Shown one piece after another: positions 15,965-17,726 of a stretch of DNA of 17,726 nt; positions within the stretch are counted from its first letter, which is position 1; each line of letters begins with the position of its first letter. Both the position numbers and the translations under genes were made by a program. Source of the stretch: CAZFDE01 sp964517795. Lineage in GTDB: Bacteria > Planctomycetota > Phycisphaerae > Sedimentisphaerales > Anaerobacaceae. The notes below the pieces were generated by a model. That model searched no databases. It was not told the DNA's origin and worked only from the letters and a program-made list of their open reading frames with translations. The stretch covers positions 1 through 17,726 of the forward strand of contig CAZFDE010000053.1 in NCBI GenBank assembly GCA_964517795.1. The letters are read 5' to 3'.

Positions 15965-16150
15965 ATGGCCAAAGCCAAAATGCCGCACGCCGGCCACGAC
16001 AAACATTTATGCTATTTGAACAATCTGGGATACCAGATCAGCAACCCCAAAGAATATGCCGCAATGGTGAAAAACGGCCAGTACGTCTGCAAAATCTGCG
16101 GCCGTGTTGCAGTCAAACGCGCCAATCTCTGCAAGCCGGTCAAGCTCTAA
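15965..16150 (+). CDS. Small Cys/His-rich protein, probably metal (zinc) binding
   Basis: The protein is 61 residues with a strong GGGAGG site and its own promoter. The C-terminal half has C42-K-I-C45-G-R and C56, a zinc-ribbon-like pattern. The N-terminal half has H8, H11, H14 and C16 in PHAGHDKHLC. Together these give enough ligands for one or possibly two metal ions. The protein is basic overall and has no signal peptide or membrane segment, so a cytoplasmic role is likely. CxxCGRVA recalls the zinc knuckle of small ribosome- or nucleic-acid-associated proteins, but I cannot assign it to a named family. It is divergently oriented from hisF with about 170 bases between them and separate promoters. 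Function unknown; confidence applies to its being a real gene. Confidence 0.72.
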   Translation: MAKAKMPHAGHDKHLCYLNNLGYQISNPKEYAAMVKNGQYVCKICGRVAVKRANLCKPVKL

Positions 16151-16174
16151 CAATTGTTCTGAATTCGGTGTATA

Positions 16175-16192
16175 TGGCTTCATGCTAAGCCA
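16175..16192. other. Perfect 6-base-pair hairpin after the 61-residue protein gene
   Basis: TGGCTT (16175-16180) and AAGCCA (16187-16192) are exact inverted repeats around a 6-base loop, 25 bases after the stop codon. No T-run follows on the plus strand (the next bases are GGGCTTC and then A's), so it is not a classical intrinsic terminator. It might protect the 3' end of the mRNA. Confidence 0.3.
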
Positions 16193-16223
16193 GGGCTTCA
16201 AAAAATAGGCGTTTAGGTATCCG

Positions 16224-16358
16224 CTAAGTTATATCGGACGATTCCTTTTGCATTTGAAAAGCCAACTCAAAATGCGGCGGTACATCGGGAATTTCCCCAT
16301 TTAAAACCATTTGCAGGCGTTGTTTGTTCGTCATCGACATTGAAGCGTATTCCTTCAT
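16224..16358 (-). pseudogene. Truncated N-terminus of a third URO-D family protein
   Basis: On the minus strand a 44-codon frame from ATG 16358 to TAG 16224 encodes SMTNKQRLQMVLNGEIPDV followed by PPHFELAFQMQKE. This is the typical first 35 residues of URO-D superfamily proteins; compare TKREVIQAVLQGRRPPYIPWH at the start of the gene at 11100. The frame then departs from the family (SSDIT) and stops, so about 300 residues are missing. No ribosome binding site is evident. I read it as the remnant of a deleted gene. The match is by eye to the family pattern, not by database search. Confidence 0.5.
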
Positions 16359-16361
16359 CTA

Positions 16362-16517
16362 TTTTAGAAAACCTGGATCATTCAAGACATCTTATATATC
16401 CCGATACGCACCAAAAGTCAAAAGAGCAAACAAATAAGCGTTTCCTTTCTGTTCGGTCTTAGGCCAATGTTCTAAAAAAAGGCACATCTCAATTCCAAAT
16501 CGATTATACTGTCCCGT
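16362..16517 (-). other. Decayed coding-like frame upstream of the URO-D remnant
   Basis: In the same minus-strand frame as the URO-D remnant, 16395-16517 is open for 41 codons (including FGIEMCLFLEHWPKTEQ and AYLFALLTFGAYRDI). It is then stopped at 16394-16392. After this come ten codons (DVLNDPGFLK) and a second stop at 16361-16359. The residue mix looks protein-like, but I cannot name the family. It may be the broken end of another gene. The surrounding 16200-16500 is visibly richer in A and T than the neighbouring genes. Confidence 0.25.
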
Positions 16518-16560
16518 TCAGAAAAAACGATTCATCGAACACATATAGAAAGGTACCGTG

Positions 16561-17726
16561 ATGACACAAAGAGGGGTCCCGTTTGCGATTATTATTCTTT
16601 TGCATCTGATTGCGATAATGGCTAATGCCCGCCAGTGCACCAATAATCCAACCGCACGAAACCAGTGGTACCGCGACAGTATGTATAACTGGTTTATGAC
16701 GCATCATGTCCGCGGGACCGAAGAGGTCGGCAAGGATATCGATATCGCGTATATCAAAGATTTCATCTCGCAGCAGGATCCCGGCTATATCGGCGTGCAT
16801 GCCCGCGGGCCGATGGGTTGGGCGCTGTATCCGGCCCAGACCGGTTATCCCCTGCCCAAACTCCACGTCGATCTGGTCCAAATATTTTCCGAGATCGCCG
16901 ATGAGCTCAACAAACCGCTGCTGATCTATTATAATCTCGGCCGCGATAATGAGATCCAGAAGCGCGAACCCCAATGGAACCGCATCGACATCAACGGCGA
17001 ATTATACCCCATGTCCCTGTCCTACCTGACGGACGTCAAGGAAAAATATCTCTGGCCGCAAATTCGCGAAATCATGCAAAAATACAAGCCCGATGCGTTC
17101 TGGTTTGACGGGTCGGTCTATTCGGTATGGCCGTGCTTTCGGGAAGAAACCAAGGCCCGGTTCAAAGAAATGGCCGGCAACGATGCGCCCGAATCCGAGG
17201 ATTCGCCGCTTTGGAATGCGTATCGGGATATGCAGCGACAGGTATGGCGCGAGTTGATCGACCAAACCACCGATCTGGTCCACGGGATCGATCCCAACTG
17301 CTTGGTCTCGTACAACATGGCCTATACGGTATGGATGCCGGAGAAGCCCGATCCCGATGTCGATTTTACCACGATGGATCTGGGCCACCTAACGGAAGAT
17401 ATTTCGCTGGTCACGCGTTTCACGGATACGCAGGGGATCCCCTTTGAGATACTGCTGCCGATCCGCATCTTCTATGAACAGGAAAACGAATCCTTGATCA
17501 TCCCCCTTGAGCAAATGAAACAGAACAGCGCTCAGGTTATTGCCAACGGGGCCGTGTTGAGCGTCTGGGACCAGCCCACCGAAACGACCATCTTTATCCC
17601 GGGCCATCAGGAAAGATTGATCGAATTGTCCAAATGGGTGCACGTCCGAAAGCCGTGGTGTCATAATACCGTATCACTGCCGGACGCCTCCGTGCTGCAT
17701 ATCGCAGCGTCGCATTATCTGCCGGA
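16561..17726 (+). CDS. Secreted GH29-like (alpha-L-fucosidase-like) protein, 3' end cut by the window
   Basis: The frame runs from an ATG at 16561 to the window end without a stop (388 codons visible). GAAAGG lies about 8 bases upstream. The signal peptide is residues 1-24 (hydrophobic FAIIILLHLIAIM, then ANARQ). The mature part looks like a TIM barrel: LLIYYNLGRD (121-130), then LWPQIREIMQKYKPDAFWFDG with D183. The last block matches the QIRELL...IWFDG strand of GH29 fucosidases, where the Asp is the nucleophile. The N-terminal part (YNWFMTHHVRG) is less typical, so it may belong to a related barrel family rather than to GH29 proper. GH29 enzymes remove alpha-L-fucose from glycans. A TATACT at 16505-16510 could serve as -10, but its -35 is poor. 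Not part of the upstream operons. Confidence 0.68.
   Translation, partial: MTQRGVPFAIIILLHLIAIMANARQCTNNPTARNQWYRDSMYNWFMTHHVRGTEEVGKDIDIAYIKDFISQQDPGYIGVHARGPMGWALYPAQTGYPLPKLHVDLVQIFSEIADELNKPLLIYYNLGRDNEIQKREPQWNRIDINGELYPMSLSYLTDVKEKYLWPQIREIMQKYKPDAFWFDGSVYSVWPCFREETKARFKEMAGNDAPESEDSPLWNAYRDMQRQVWRELIDQTTDLVHGIDPNCLVSYNMAYTVWMPEKPDPDVDFTTMDLGHLTEDISLVTRFTDTQGIPFEILLPIRIFYEQENESLIIPLEQMKQNSAQVIANGAVLSVWDQPTETTIFIPGHQERLIELSKWVHVRKPWCHNTVSLPDASVLHIAASHYLP

Overview
The window holds fourteen recognisable genes, most on the plus strand. Base composition looks near 50% GC and gene spacing is tight. Secreted glycoside hydrolases, a RhaT-type sugar transporter and several uroporphyrinogen decarboxylase (URO-D) fold proteins suggest a polysaccharide-degrading bacterium. 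A PVC-group member (Planctomycetota, Lentisphaerota or Kiritimatiellota) is my best guess. It rests on gene content only and is tentative, since there is no rRNA or other marker here.

Region 1 (1-12110) is a run of eight collinear plus-strand genes separated by -17 to +36 bases, so it is probably one operon. It begins, cut by the window edge, with a large hydrolase-like protein of the GH95/DUF5703 type. Three tandem paralogues follow, each with a signal peptide. They look like distant relatives of GH127 beta-L-arabinofuranosidases but appear to have lost the catalytic cysteines. Next come a RhaT-like sugar/proton symporter, an FGGY sugar kinase and two adjacent URO-D fold proteins that resemble corrinoid-linked methyltransferases rather than the heme enzyme. 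A coherent reading is that the hydrolases release a (deoxy)sugar outside the cytoplasm, RhaT imports it, the kinase phosphorylates it, and the URO-D proteins act on a methyl group. The methyl step is inference. No isomerase, aldolase or corrinoid protein lies in the window.

Region 2 (12111-14767) starts with a good sigma70-type promoter carrying a direct repeat in its spacer. It drives a Cys/Met-metabolism PLP enzyme translationally coupled (ATGA overlap) to an MFS transporter.

Region 3 (14768-16150) contains, on the minus strand, hisF with its own extended -10 promoter and a possible 53-codon ORF downstream. On the plus strand it contains a 61-residue Cys/His-rich protein with its own promoter.

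Region 4 (16151-17726) has a 410-base gap with a hairpin and, on the minus strand, a broken N-terminus of a third URO-D family protein. It then holds the start of a secreted GH29-like (alpha-L-fucosidase-like) protein that runs off the window. I see no tRNA, rRNA, CRISPR array or insertion sequence.
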